Source of the DNA: an uncultured Eubacteriales bacterium | GTDB lineage: Bacteria; Bacillota; Clostridia; Christensenellales; UBA1242 | Length of the DNA: 64,000 bases | Direction of reading: 5' to 3' | NCBI GenBank assembly: GCA_900551855.1 | Contig: URXM01000002.1 | Coordinates: 186,001 to 250,000 of the forward strand | Part shown: in pieces, positions 21,501-29,130 of the stretch | Position numbering within the stretch: position 1 is the first letter of the stretch | Layout of the letters: the number at the start of each line of letters is the position of its first letter | Made by a program: the position numbers and the translations under genes | The notes under the pieces: model-generated | The model's database searches: none | What the model was told of the DNA's origin: nothing | The model's input: only the letters and a program-made list of their open reading frames with translations

Positions 21501-24500
21501 AGTGATGAAGAAATAGTCACAGCTTCTTCTATCGCAGACACTGCAACTATTAAGTATGACGGAATATTGTATGACACAGTATCTGTTGAAGAAACAGAGG
21601 AAGATTCAGGACTTTACAGACTTGTATTTACAAGTTCTACAACTCCAACTGCAGAACAACAATTTGACTTAAACTTCTATACTTATGATTCTACAAGTCA
21701 ATCATATACAAAGACAGATGTAACTGTTTATAATCTTAAAACAACAATAAAATTCTTGAATCCTACAATTGTAAAGGATGTAGGAACTTATGAAATTTAT
21801 GCAAGCGGAACATCATCTTCAAATTATGAAGTTAAGATGGGTAAAAACGGAGCAATTTACAGTTTCTATTTGAAGATTGAAAAGAAAGAACTCTATTTCT
21901 TGCAATCAGAACAAAGTAAAGTATTTGACAATAAAGATGCTGTTTTTGAATATTCAGATGCAAATGACATGTTGACAGGCATTGTTGCAGGAGAAAAGAT
22001 AAGTCTTAGCATGAGATTTACACAAAATGGCGAAGTGGTAAAATATGTTGGTGTAAATTATGATGTAGAAGCCGAAATTTTTGGTGACACAATTTCAAAC
22101 TACAATTTGAATTTGACCGATGAAGAAGGCACAGATTTGAATGCAACAATCTATCGTGCTGAAATTGTGTTTGTAGTAAATTCTCAAAACTATACTTATG
22201 GTGAAAACTACGAGTTGCAATTCAAATATCAAACAGATGTTGATTTGACTGGTTATGATATGTCAAGAATTAGCATGCAATTGACAGTGCCAGATAAAGA
22301 ATTGTATCTCTCTACAAGTGGGGCTTTAAAAGTCGGCGAATATAATATGATCATGTTGTTTAGTGCCAATGATTTCTCAATAGGCGGGTACATCATCAAC
22401 AATCAAGAACAAGACGACTTATTGGCAAAACTTACAATTTCTCCAAGACAACTTCAACTTGTTGAAAAAGATATAAGTTTGCAAGAAGTGTTCACAAAAA
22501 CTTATGATGGAAACAACAATGTTAAAATTGCCGATGATGACGGAGCTATATTGTTTGGCTTGTCTGGAATTCATCAAAACACAGAAGGAGTAGCTGATTC
22601 TGTTCAAGTATTGTCAGCACACTATGCAAGTGAAAATGTTGGTCAAGCAATTCAAGTAAGTTTTGAATTGTCAGGCGAAGACAGTGCAAACTACACTATT
22701 TCTCCTTGGATGTATGGCATTATTAAAGCGATTATTGTTGGGCTTGAATTTGATTATCGTGCAGAAGGCAGTAATGTGACTTCAAATGTTGATGACAATC
22801 ATCTTCCTACTTTGTCACAACTTTCATTCCCATTTATGTCAACATCATATTTGACTTCAAACTCTGCTTCAAGCTCTACAAATTCAATCAAGAATTTCCC
22901 TACTTCTTTGACTGGAAGAACAGGTTATGCATTCTTGAATTGGACTATGGATTTTGAAAATATTGAAAACGCTTCAGCAGAATTAAGTTATCTTGAAGAT
23001 GTTGTGACAAAATTGGGACTTGAACATAGTTATGCAAACTCAACATATTCAATTGTTGTTGACAACGGCGAAAAGACAGTAAGATTCTTGAACGAATTGT
23101 TGTTGGATGAAAACAATGTCCTTGGATATTACTATAAAACAGCAACAGATTTGAAGTTTAAATTCAATGCAAATTGGGATACAAACAAATACAGAATCAC
23201 AATTATGCTTGCCGATGAAAATGGCAAGAGTGCAAGTTATGGAAGTGTTGAGATTGATGATGGAAATCCTGACACAGAAAACACAACTGTCACAACAAAT
23301 TATTTAGGTGAGTTTGATTATGATAGTTCAATCACATTGAGACCTACAGCAAACGCACACTGCTATTATGTAGGCTATTACTCTTCAGATGGCAAAAAAT
23401 ATATAGGAACAGAACCATTTATCTCCATTACTAGAGAAGGAGACATGGAAGTGTTTACTATTACAAACATTAGACAAACATACAACTTGGTTGTTAGATT
23501 TGCTGCACAAAAAGTTAATGTTGTCTTTGATCTTAGTGAATATAGCGACGCAACAGTAAATTCAAAGGATTTTGTTGATATCGGAAATTCAATGTATCAA
23601 TGGACCACAGATTATTTAACTTTGGAAAGTTTGTATATTTCAGATTTGCCAGAAGTGACTAGACTTGGTTATAATGTTGTAAGTTTAAGCACTTCAACGA
23701 CAACAATCTCAAAAGATAATTTTGAAAATACAAAAATAATTTCTTTGATACCTGATTCAAACGAAAATGCAGTCACTCTTACTTTGACTCCAAACTTTGA
23801 AGCTGTTGGAGTTGTGGTGACTCTTGATTATGGATACGACAGCATAAGACAAGATATTGTTGTACCTTATGGTCAAGCATATCAAACTTCTAATGATTGG
23901 GTTGAAACTCCATTAAGAGAAGGATACACATTTGATGGTTGGTACAATTCTTTAGGCACAAGAGTTTATGGTGGAGATATTCTTTCTACTACCGAAACTC
24001 ACACTTTGACAGCTCACTGGACAATAAACAAATATAGTCTTGAATTGATTGCAGAACATGCAACTATTTCAGACGCAAATGTTGTTTTTGCTTCTAGTGG
24101 AAACAGCTATACTGCAAGCGAAATTGAATATGGATATCGTGTGACATTTAAAGTTGTTGCTGACAATGGATATGAAATTTCTTCTGCTTGGTCAGCTGGT
24201 TTTGATGTTGTTATAAATGAAGATAAAACTGCAAATATAACATTTACAATGCCTGCCGATAATGTGACCTATCAATTGCCAATTATCGCAATTACAAACA
24301 CAGTGACAATTCAAGGCGAACATCTTGGAGAAATCCATGCTTATGATGTGACTGAAGAAGAAACAGAAATTGCTGTAGCAAACAATCAATTTGAGATTGC
24401 AACAGGAAGAGTGTTTAAGATTGTTGTTTCTGCAGAAATTGGTTATGTTGTTGCTGACAGAATTGATGGTGGCGACGGGTTAACAATTGACAAAGCTGTT

Positions 24501-27500
24501 GAAAATGGAGTATTGACTGCCACAATTGAGGGAGTAGACAGCGACACAACATTGAATCTCTTTACTGAAGAAAGCAGAAACAAGATTTCAATTTTGTTTG
24601 ATGATGAAGATGTTGTTGAAACAATAGAAATTGATGGAAAAACTTACAATTCTGTAAGTGAACTTCCTGAGATAGAAGTGAACACAAATGCTATCTTAAG
24701 TTTCTATGTCAAGTTTAAACATGGATACGGACTTGGCTCTTATGTTTGTGAAGAGTTTACTGTATCTTACGACTTTATAGAAGATGGTGCTTATATTGAC
24801 AACTATTTGTTTGAAGTTTCAGATATCAGCACAGACGGAACTATTTTGATAAATTCTGCTTTGGCAAAATATACTTTGAATTTGGAAGTTATTTCTTACA
24901 ACGAAAACAAAGAGCAAGTTGATATAGCCGGAAATATCGCTCTTGCAAATGGTTTGACCTCAATAGAAGCAGAATACAATTCTACAGTTCTTATCACTTA
25001 CCAAGTTGCAGAACTTTACAGTTTTGCAGGTTGGAGCAAAGATGGAATAAACATTTTCAGCACAGAAGCAAGATTGAATTATACAATCACTCAAGATGAA
25101 ACAATTTATGCAATATTCTCAACATTGAGATTTAACATTGATTTTGGAACATACAATTACTACACAATTTATGATGAATACAATGATCCAAAAATGACAG
25201 AAACAATTTATACAGAAATTTCAGGTGCAAGATATTTTGATGCTGATTCTGGAAAAGAAATTTCTGGAATAGAACTCTATTATGGAGCAAACAAAAACAT
25301 CAAATATCAAGTGCCTAATGGCTATATGTATTATGGATATGGTTATAGAGATGGTCAAGACTTTGTTTATTTAAAAATCGAAGAAAGTGTTGACAGAGAA
25401 GTTGCAATAAATATTTCTAGTTTGCTTTTAAATCAAGACAACTTAAATGTGAAGATATACATTGTTGTCAAAGCTTACAGTTTGACTGTTGAGTTTGAGA
25501 CAAAAATTGACATAGATGGTACTAGAGAAGAAGATGTTGATGTAGGATACATCTCATTGCAAGATTCAAGTGGAAATGATGTAAATCAATATGGTTATGT
25601 TGATGGCACAAGAGTTCATTATTCTCCAGATGATTTTGAAAATGGACAAGTTTTGAGCAATAAGAATTTTGAAGTTGTTGCTTATACAAATGATGTTATT
25701 TATTTGAAAGTAAAGATTTTGAAGCAAGGATATAAATTCTCTTCTATCGGGGCAAACTTGCAAGATATTTACATTTCAAAAGTGACAGAAAATAATGAAT
25801 ATCTATTATTTGAAATTAGCAATTTGGTTGGTGGAACAGATTCAATTTACATTGAAGTTTTGTTTAAACCAATCATAAACGTAATCAATTTGTCATTTGT
25901 AAACAATGATTTGACCGTTGATGGTGGTGCATTTAATTTCAACATTTCAGAAGACAACAAAAACAAAGTTTGGACTTCTGGAAGAGAATATTCTTCTGTT
26001 GTTGTTTCTGCTTATACTGACAGTTATTTTGAAGTTGTTGCTCTTATTCGTGCAGGATATCATGTAAACGGGTTTGACCTTCAAATAAGCGACAGTGCAG
26101 GCATTATAGTTCCTGAAAGCGTAACTTATGAAGCATTGAAGGTTGCTGATTCTGGTTATACTGGAAAAATCACATTTATGGTTGCAAACTATCTAGGTGT
26201 GTCATCAATAACTATCGGAGTCACTCCAATGACTTACACCGTTCAACTTATGGAAGACACAAATGTGCTTGCAATTATTGATAATGTAAACTTTAACTCT
26301 GCTCTCAACTTGACAGAATACAATGCAGCAAACATCACTATTGTTGATGAAAGAGTTTACTTCCAAAGCGGAAGACTTAAGGTTGATTTGCAAAAAGCTC
26401 AACATAATTTTGAAGGATACTTCACATATCAAAACGGAGCTGGTGTGCAATACATCAACTCTCAAGGCAATCCTGTAAATACTTGGCAAGAAAGTGGTTA
26501 TGTTTTGAATACTCTTACTTCAAAATACGAACTTAGCGAAAATGCCATTCTTGATCCAGACACAGGAAAGATAACTATAAAACTTTACTTATATTGGTCT
26601 TATCTTAAAACAAGAATCAATTTTGAGTTTGTTCCTGATATCAGAACAAACTACACTGCACAAGATATGGTCAGTGGTGTTGACTTCTCAAATTCTTGGT
26701 TCTATGAAACAGCTCCAATGTATATTGAAGTTTCGTTCAACACAGACATAAGAATTGTTGCTCCTACAATTGATGGATATCAATTCTATAAATTTGTGAT
26801 CAGTCAAAAGAATTCAGAAGGAACTTGGCTTACTGATGTCGTTTCATTCTCAAATGATATTCCTTGGTCAACAAACGAATATGATCGAATTGTTGAATGC
26901 AGAATTCAAGTTGTTTATTTTGCAAAAGTTGAAGTCACATTGTTTGGTGGTGAAGGTACATTCAACATCTATCAAGAGTCAAGTGACACTCAAGCAAAAT
27001 TGTTGTTGCAAGATGGTTATGTTGACACAACAAAAGAATTTACTATTGAGGCTGTCCCAAATGATGGATATGCATTCTTGCGTTGGGTAAATTCAACTAC
27101 TGGTCAATCAACTTTCAACAAAACTATGAGTCTGACAATTTCAAGAAAGACAAACCTTGTTATGAACTTGCAAGGGGAAACAGTCACATTAAACTTTGAA
27201 GACTATGATACAACTTATGGGCAAATCACCAATTTGAATGTTTTGTCTTTGGATAACAGCTACAACAGCTATAGACTGGGTGGCTACAGTGGTGATGATT
27301 TCTTGAAGATCTTGACAGAAGTTGATGTTAAAGTCGGAGATGAGTTGACATTTATTGTCAGTGTCGATTTCGGTTTTGGTGTGGTTTGGAACAGAAAGGA
27401 TATCACATTTAAGGAATACACAGGAAATATGTATTACTTCACAATGAATGTTCCTACAGAAATTGCAGGACAGACAATTGATATTATTCCAACCTTTGAA

Positions 27501-28316
27501 GATGAGATTTTGGCAGTTTACATTTCAAGAAGTTTTGCAGAAGATGAAATTGATGAAAATGTAATTGATTACAACAATGTAAATATGGCTGGCTATGTGA
27601 CCTACAACGGACAGGCAATAAACAATATAAGCTTTGAAGAAGGAAAAGAAGTTAGAATTGTTACTGTCACAAATCCAAGATATGAAATTGACAATATTAC
27701 AATTCAAAACTACGACAATGTGTTTGACAATATGGGTGATTTCTTTACCGAGGAAGGAGTAATTGTCTTGACTCCAGAATTTATTGAATTTAACAATATT
27801 GTCGGAACAATTGAAATTTCTATTGAATACAAGCGTGTGCTTTGGGAAGATGAAATCGTTGTAAGCGAATTTGAGGGATCAGGAACTTCCAGAGATCCAT
27901 ATCAAATCAAAACAGTTGAGGACTTGATTTTGATGATGAATTATGTAAACAACGGAACTTACAACCCAAACGGAATTAAATATAAAGACAGTTTCTTTAT
28001 CTTAATGAACGACTTGGAATTGAATGAAAAATTCTGGACACCAATCGGTACAGACAGCAATGCATTTAATGGTTATTTCAATTTCAACAAACATAATATT
28101 AGCGGTGTATATACTGCTTACTTCTACAATCCTGTTTCCTATAACGGTCTCTTTGGAGTTTTGGGAACAAATGCAAAGATTGTACAAAATGAAGAATCGT
28201 TGTGGTATGTATATTTGATTATTGGTTTGGTTGTTTTGATTGTTCTTCTTCTTATAATCTTGATTTTGACAAACAAGAAGCGTAAGAAGAGAAGAAAAGA
28301 ACTCTCAACAAAATAA
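9576..28316 (+). CDS. Giant modular surface protein (6246 residues)
   Basis: One uninterrupted frame of 18.7 kb, nearly a third of the window; predicted mass close to 0.7 MDa. An N-terminal signal peptide (MKRKSIFFTLFVLIFGFCG) is followed by a GLUG-type region (residues about 42-600). A long beta-rich section includes InlB/Listeria-Bacteroides-like repeats (for example YNIRFMPNGG near 1975 and REGYTFDGWYN near 4785). YDG/MBG-type modules (KTYDGT near 3350, KTYDGI near 3731, KTYDGN near 4307) and divergent InlB-like repeats come next. A last GLUG-type module (about 6099-6205), one TM helix (about 6209-6232) and the basic tail NKKRKKRRKELSTK finish it. There is no LPXTG. It probably extends from the membrane through the wall as an adhesin or contact protein; no enzyme domain is seen. 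SD AAGGAG sits 11 nt before ATG. Confidence 0.9.
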   Translation: MKRKSIFFTLFVLIFGFCGTLSYFNNPINITNAVSQDASVWDGEFVENESELTESDWYNENVNNYYIRSAAGLSYFVHSVNDGTVYKNKNIYLDTDIDLANYNWTPIGNAVNIFQGSFYGQGHTIYNLEINDATSSYVGFFGTLTDYSKVDNLHLRNVNIDLTISNSDDYYVGTMVGYFNNTGNVDRSYSNSYITNCSVEGEINISSSESTQNFMVGGLAGSINNASVRTSKTEVKINIDSVNAQNLRVGGLTGSSDYLVLSDCYYDGDIEVSSTTASGYMGGLVGYLSGISANYSSTIENTYSKGKIVLSNNGKSFYIGGIVGRVNNEYFVMNNSYHVGDIKTGDNNIYGTNYMSGLIGQLQASSFANTKMLNCFYIGSLSGNNYNQNYLYPVDKNLGESQKPEVGGLYFDVDMKSTAKGDLANQIINLDSLAKTKDFYLNERYWDSEKSWNFSDSFSNWDISSGINDGYPYLKQLNNIGNANNDSDYSAGSKLEGEGTAESPYLIKTAGDLGYMSFNFQSKKYYSLQNNIDLSGRTWQPIGTLSNPFNGVFDGNGYTIYGLTCSLQEKFGSHGLFGVTSNAVIKNLKIKNVKYINEGTNSGYIGTFIGYVKGDTYLINCADNEYSQAGTKLSDGSNVYSVGRVDSDANIFVFYGTNSTNSSGNLIENNIDTSNNGDFYGNINLSGTKTSTGTLADVYYGYDLTINGNGGNFYNSNKVSYKGKYHLLVMPTGENAKIKNIALTSTGNVASEVVNVSSMDSTFGVGLPQLSHLFGTTDTIIKKGFKAVSFNYTLSGATDSVLYSLSDSQKTEVLNFDINYSKAPLHGVNVNWQVYGYNPNNPNEADKDNAYQIKVIYNTYEKEEFGATSYDYDASSEVQVDEDGNVYKIFYLEYDAFLSDYPEIFEVPSYKDKNGVQKLLRNGDFAIEGVYQEGYPFAKEILTTEPVDGENSADVYYASSTLANSILSDASIVGDVYLANLYVNWEGIEKLEDGHEFDLTISLNPLEGTDEQSSFAGNFDIKDAITSIEVYQVPDASNPNLEKVYREFSGDSLIVNDNKVKVNVTITTTKLSDTTDNYWYVVVTLKNGFIYSGDGTKDKNYNGTIDTNFGVDSSSGVKGEWRFYNLVSDYNLTLVVSRDMKENELSIGTGVYMGLTPFVTGWNKVSVIGPNGEKADISSLTNNESLKTVYQNGENFVGFDFMKNKILSSSASYDAIDLTSNYILTEGNKKSVLFEYEFAGESKYYLYEFVENDQSYSYPQTIYLYTSDANRQKTDMVVQLDSSTELTYRLSYYAYTNFGIIYSTETDATIFSVVSQFNSSSIDKVKDGEQREVDVIIPNGANPSKIYMVFESIIKINNGESIEATTRYSQAIFNFNTKYLAQDQDLLDENGDVNYVDIEKNSPTIYSVVKDALGQWNLTGELKSKIYSVDVNSGEIVFAVQSTDFYKFFVKRGGTDNITLFNNTGSTANLNLESCNIKIAVSDENDQVISDYEERFNLNNQEYLTISASSTYVESKWIQSENGGLEYQNEFFVIILNYSAGNGGLQAGNYTLDVVCTDVFYNMNYSTKFVNADVDVSQLKDVKLLENEESSDIETVVTANGEKYEQNNSSIKFDNEITVSTYMQTNNAYEFWGWYIKGSNYSRFVAKGNSLPSSPSASTPSTLSFEYGDMYFSTSGTNLNELGFLDENNAYNITIYAIFQRKQTTIDLSQRVIIENRNGEQTEYTSYAINLNLSFALRLNDGSSAQSIVYNYTSNTNSEEQFLSNFNFVMTGTDSTGYYISGYRLFDVYGDVVEVNLNGQSEKIEYIGNKYDNNVSMNFDIYKQVKTLMEQGETSKYQEYTITPIIRQKSANITFHSGTGSSGYGDTKNGHVFDVSGENETTDTYFTTTEIYFDTTIYLNSPLDGNINSNDTTESVIVENLFSSRTGYVKKSNNYWVSTIGEQLNGMTLQLSTSYFKDSQTLKELHFYVVWEARNYNIRFMPNGGIFDGIDSISITATYDSNEVVYNNIKYYSTSLDNITAIKDKLQYIGYENSGWSLDADNNILGRLVFDANLGLISGQEYSLFDEKGNYICPSDSIVYAVWVECPYTIKIMLNGANSYDIHGQKTSIPNDEQKEFGLEIDIRYDSTFAEMFFENDEENKIKISEIVLEREGYKFNGFYAISGNLRQNIDDYTVFTTNIISCSQTMTEDIVLTLYANWTFDISYLSLSLNQSNLPSLVYNAGQQTIYLADYFKLGYQANGYVVSLDENGQDMTITLSPNMNSSILLSLSSEKATIDNYSDLSFKVRNVGNYSVSLSITITDDASYLNLGNVYNENCMFYIEVTKADLDSSVSDEMYVENVKRIMEPFMNVEFNTKLQSCSTLDGVTNLMKSEDSTITGTAGEELNNSVYEYIMFKYYMLLNSNVGETYKTYKEWTYADYLNHISDENNATSVSNIVSSLSHFDFYDYTISDSSMNIDGYDNLEIVSDAVQNVGLELAIDKIVISSNTVSNLSPNNSYEMRVYLKNVVSSVDSLANYNVQYDANGDAFITAGTAFLLPQTILVQNLESTKSAYFEANVENKEVAWAGNRESLEYGSNTYYLIENNLYLSAELYTSSSGDLLTDTIYSFTNKENYLFFDNVSIILKTENSGEVSYTNISSYFKPIMAEDDVFTIMNTNGVANLTVTANYLTNKDGMIYFEKVEDIMASELLRITRVYYNIDGTEKDVYDADGLEETSFSDNGVLVYEITENNSNSVSIFVSPTVTKVVFSATSSSISDYIGLYKWVDSPIYSVDGTMDTKGSLTVDMSLIEKSDEGMTNINYYAVYTDLVLVKYNLNFPSSYNLSSSQTATMKLGETTANDLAIPSESGFVLASLKAKTPTGETLDYTEIFTGEDSGNGRVYVGITPETKFAIVTLEAKWNVEDIAYNQILTSYRAAVESFTSLTVDDIVAISNKNTTLYEYTYAWYFNNQKISEGQIMKLENNGSYDESGNYKLVVNATLNSEFVISLEDASKTSTSVEINFTLEFMRNIIDKITLPEPESVVVTYDGREHISDWSVNVDIYIYNPSKDAYEETVTTQQLHYVTTGSIYFKVYFNGGEVSSMKNAGEYRINICIDEGSYDISGVDSSNLEFVYTINALSVDLSEYDFNMSKQFNSVEPSLTKEIYLTNENVPLQLERDAGEDVGYYNIYLKDNLQEYKMNYTFTYGDVVLFENGALTAEAKTTAIGTFAITKGGTLRLSYEVTALNPMAVEANYSNLGYSLKLTEDFRLQIYNGDVVYKEFYLNLFDLATSENISSDVILNILRTKISDIQPTFFNTESYQTAYNSMTYTYSFALGDEISKYYTNIEFEAGYTFTIKTITVDVSGFKLQKTYDGTTNIYLDLTGKTIDLDSYSGVYIAGTFLTAHAGTNVRVDLSLQRKDSTENLSNYELTASYVVGAINKLDGTMSFTMSKTEFAYGEISLNNFSSFIGNYIVMNSDNQLVTNLLVDGYYTISYSLKNPSTNEKGFLYKGNYTIGVNAAFQDFNMTINEPSFEVLALQYEVQIPENYIQISVLDKVQEYYENAISIQSTGDTINLRLAPEGLTAGQNANTGSYNLLLVEDTFLNGSVVVSINENNKGLQVLFATETVYVRIDDTSILTNSYSGQNYSVSGDVSKILTVSNGTTNLTSALTFFLKVDEGGEVVEKTLGDGEISFATLSIGFEDSITEVSKAGQYKLSILAQCNEYVNVVFAEDYYLNIEKLTIDIAQFTFEKTYDGIGSYIISDFNEKIDGDDVSILVQFDSAVSGEGKNVNLYLSGTDMNNYELSSATSTGSINKAEAIVELVKTDLVYGEVSLTQPLSYTVKAGTTNLLPSQYSLTLEIENANYSASGYLTVGTYTVALSAQSSTNYDLILNTTQIQVSAYDLTLQFNTDGEIYYEFNSPEANSDQFTYIYITPLYESIEILMTRESGKDIGYYKILSGTSNDTNYYVLKVDDKSELGAFRISQAKERLYLLLSDEEIVTASSIADTATIKYDGILYDTVSVEETEEDSGLYRLVFTSSTTPTAEQQFDLNFYTYDSTSQSYTKTDVTVYNLKTTIKFLNPTIVKDVGTYEIYASGTSSSNYEVKMGKNGAIYSFYLKIEKKELYFLQSEQSKVFDNKDAVFEYSDANDMLTGIVAGEKISLSMRFTQNGEVVKYVGVNYDVEAEIFGDTISNYNLNLTDEEGTDLNATIYRAEIVFVVNSQNYTYGENYELQFKYQTDVDLTGYDMSRISMQLTVPDKELYLSTSGALKVGEYNMIMLFSANDFSIGGYIINNQEQDDLLAKLTISPRQLQLVEKDISLQEVFTKTYDGNNNVKIADDDGAILFGLSGIHQNTEGVADSVQVLSAHYASENVGQAIQVSFELSGEDSANYTISPWMYGIIKAIIVGLEFDYRAEGSNVTSNVDDNHLPTLSQLSFPFMSTSYLTSNSASSSTNSIKNFPTSLTGRTGYAFLNWTMDFENIENASAELSYLEDVVTKLGLEHSYANSTYSIVVDNGEKTVRFLNELLLDENNVLGYYYKTATDLKFKFNANWDTNKYRITIMLADENGKSASYGSVEIDDGNPDTENTTVTTNYLGEFDYDSSITLRPTANAHCYYVGYYSSDGKKYIGTEPFISITREGDMEVFTITNIRQTYNLVVRFAAQKVNVVFDLSEYSDATVNSKDFVDIGNSMYQWTTDYLTLESLYISDLPEVTRLGYNVVSLSTSTTTISKDNFENTKIISLIPDSNENAVTLTLTPNFEAVGVVVTLDYGYDSIRQDIVVPYGQAYQTSNDWVETPLREGYTFDGWYNSLGTRVYGGDILSTTETHTLTAHWTINKYSLELIAEHATISDANVVFASSGNSYTASEIEYGYRVTFKVVADNGYEISSAWSAGFDVVINEDKTANITFTMPADNVTYQLPIIAITNTVTIQGEHLGEIHAYDVTEEETEIAVANNQFEIATGRVFKIVVSAEIGYVVADRIDGGDGLTIDKAVENGVLTATIEGVDSDTTLNLFTEESRNKISILFDDEDVVETIEIDGKTYNSVSELPEIEVNTNAILSFYVKFKHGYGLGSYVCEEFTVSYDFIEDGAYIDNYLFEVSDISTDGTILINSALAKYTLNLEVISYNENKEQVDIAGNIALANGLTSIEAEYNSTVLITYQVAELYSFAGWSKDGINIFSTEARLNYTITQDETIYAIFSTLRFNIDFGTYNYYTIYDEYNDPKMTETIYTEISGARYFDADSGKEISGIELYYGANKNIKYQVPNGYMYYGYGYRDGQDFVYLKIEESVDREVAINISSLLLNQDNLNVKIYIVVKAYSLTVEFETKIDIDGTREEDVDVGYISLQDSSGNDVNQYGYVDGTRVHYSPDDFENGQVLSNKNFEVVAYTNDVIYLKVKILKQGYKFSSIGANLQDIYISKVTENNEYLLFEISNLVGGTDSIYIEVLFKPIINVINLSFVNNDLTVDGGAFNFNISEDNKNKVWTSGREYSSVVVSAYTDSYFEVVALIRAGYHVNGFDLQISDSAGIIVPESVTYEALKVADSGYTGKITFMVANYLGVSSITIGVTPMTYTVQLMEDTNVLAIIDNVNFNSALNLTEYNAANITIVDERVYFQSGRLKVDLQKAQHNFEGYFTYQNGAGVQYINSQGNPVNTWQESGYVLNTLTSKYELSENAILDPDTGKITIKLYLYWSYLKTRINFEFVPDIRTNYTAQDMVSGVDFSNSWFYETAPMYIEVSFNTDIRIVAPTIDGYQFYKFVISQKNSEGTWLTDVVSFSNDIPWSTNEYDRIVECRIQVVYFAKVEVTLFGGEGTFNIYQESSDTQAKLLLQDGYVDTTKEFTIEAVPNDGYAFLRWVNSTTGQSTFNKTMSLTISRKTNLVMNLQGETVTLNFEDYDTTYGQITNLNVLSLDNSYNSYRLGGYSGDDFLKILTEVDVKVGDELTFIVSVDFGFGVVWNRKDITFKEYTGNMYYFTMNVPTEIAGQTIDIIPTFEDEILAVYISRSFAEDEIDENVIDYNNVNMAGYVTYNGQAINNISFEEGKEVRIVTVTNPRYEIDNITIQNYDNVFDNMGDFFTEEGVIVLTPEFIEFNNIVGTIEISIEYKRVLWEDEIVVSEFEGSGTSRDPYQIKTVEDLILMMNYVNNGTYNPNGIKYKDSFFILMNDLELNEKFWTPIGTDSNAFNGYFNFNKHNISGVYTAYFYNPVSYNGLFGVLGTNAKIVQNEESLWYVYLIIGLVVLIVLLLIILILTNKKRKKRRKELSTK
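9699..11370 (+). repeat. GLUG-type modules at the N-terminus of the giant protein
   Basis: Two copies of a module start with a line such as TPIG or QPIG, then an F.G.F.G.G..I segment and a GFFG/GLFG segment (residues about 42-158 and 495-595). Between them are five short repeats of the form (V/I/M)xG(L/I)xG: GGLAG near 212, GGLTG near 249, GGLVG near 281, GGIVG near 319 and SGLIG near 355. This is the pattern of the GLUG family, seen in surface and adhesion proteins, and suggests a beta-helical fold. Confidence 0.75.
18600..22740 (+). repeat. YDG/MBG-type module array in the giant protein
   Basis: Protein-level tandem modules begin with a YDG or KTYDG core (residues near 3025, 3350, 3731 and 4307; a degenerate SKVFDN copy near 4114). 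Each runs to a NY(E/N/T)L-like stretch and a G(S/A)I(N/Y)K end, and most are followed by a (F/L/Y)(A/V/T)YGE segment near the start of an MBG-like partner. Copies are diverged at the DNA level, so this is an old duplication rather than an unstable DNA repeat. Confidence 0.7.
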
Positions 28317-28368
28317 TCTGTCCAAATATTTTTGACTTCAAAACAATATAATAAAGCAAGGAGGCGTT

Positions 28369-29130
28369 ATGCAATATTTCCTTGCTTTATTTTTTCTTGG
28401 AATTATTCAAGGGCTGACAGAGTTTTTGCCGGTGTCTTCTTCTGGACATTTGGTACTGTTTGGAAACCTTTTTGGAATTGATGAAAGTTTGTTTATCAGT
28501 ATTTTGTTGCATGTAGCAACTCTTCTTTCTATTGTTGTTGTGTTTTACAAAGATATTTGGCAAATGATAAGGCATCCATTTTCCAAGCAGACAACAATGC
28601 TTGTTGTTGCAACCATTCCTACTTGCTTGATTGTGCTTGTGCTTATGCCAATCATAAAGCAGTCTTTTGCAGGAGGACTTTTGCCAATCTGTTTTTTGAT
28701 TTCTGCAATACTTTTGCTTGTTTCAGAACAACTTTCCAAGAAAAAAGAAAAGAAAGAAATGACATATAAAACGGCATTCATTATGGGGATAGCTCAAGGG
28801 TTTGCAGTTTTTCCTGGTATTTCTCGCTCGGGTAGCACAATCAGTGCTGGACTTTTAAGTGGTGGAGAAAAAGAAAGTGTCGCCAAATTTTCGTTTTTGA
28901 TGAGTATACCAATAATTTTTCTTTCACTCATTATGGAAATTTATGAGATTGTCACCGGAAGTTTGAAATTACAAATTCAAATTTTGCCAACCATTCTTGC
29001 GTTTGTTTCGGCATTTGTTGTGGGCATTTTTGCCATTAAACTGATGATAAAACTTACTGTAAAATCAAGCCTAAAATGGTTTTCTTTGTATCTTGTGATA
29101 ATTTCAATTGTTTCAATTTTTGTGTTGTAA
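28369..29130 (+). CDS. uppP: Undecaprenyl-diphosphatase UppP/BacA
   Basis: An integral membrane phosphatase that recycles undecaprenyl pyrophosphate for peptidoglycan and teichoic acid synthesis and gives bacitracin tolerance. Both catalytic signatures are intact: GLTEFLPVSSSGH at residues about 15-27 and PGISRSGSTISAG at about 149-161. The 253 residues hold seven or more hydrophobic segments. The SD AAGGAGG is 4 nt from ATG. No clear terminator separates it from the giant gene 52 nt upstream. A TATAAT at 28347-28352 is a possible -10 without a well-spaced -35, so co-transcription with the surface gene is possible. Confidence 0.95.
   Translation: MQYFLALFFLGIIQGLTEFLPVSSSGHLVLFGNLFGIDESLFISILLHVATLLSIVVVFYKDIWQMIRHPFSKQTTMLVVATIPTCLIVLVLMPIIKQSFAGGLLPICFLISAILLLVSEQLSKKKEKKEMTYKTAFIMGIAQGFAVFPGISRSGSTISAGLLSGGEKESVAKFSFLMSIPIIFLSLIMEIYEIVTGSLKLQIQILPTILAFVSAFVVGIFAIKLMIKLTVKSSLKWFSLYLVIISIVSIFVL

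Noticed and set aside
28317..28368. Good promoter for uppP (TTGACT with TATAAT)
   Set aside because: The spacer between TTGACT 28332 and TATAAT 28347 is only 9 nt, too short for a normal promoter.
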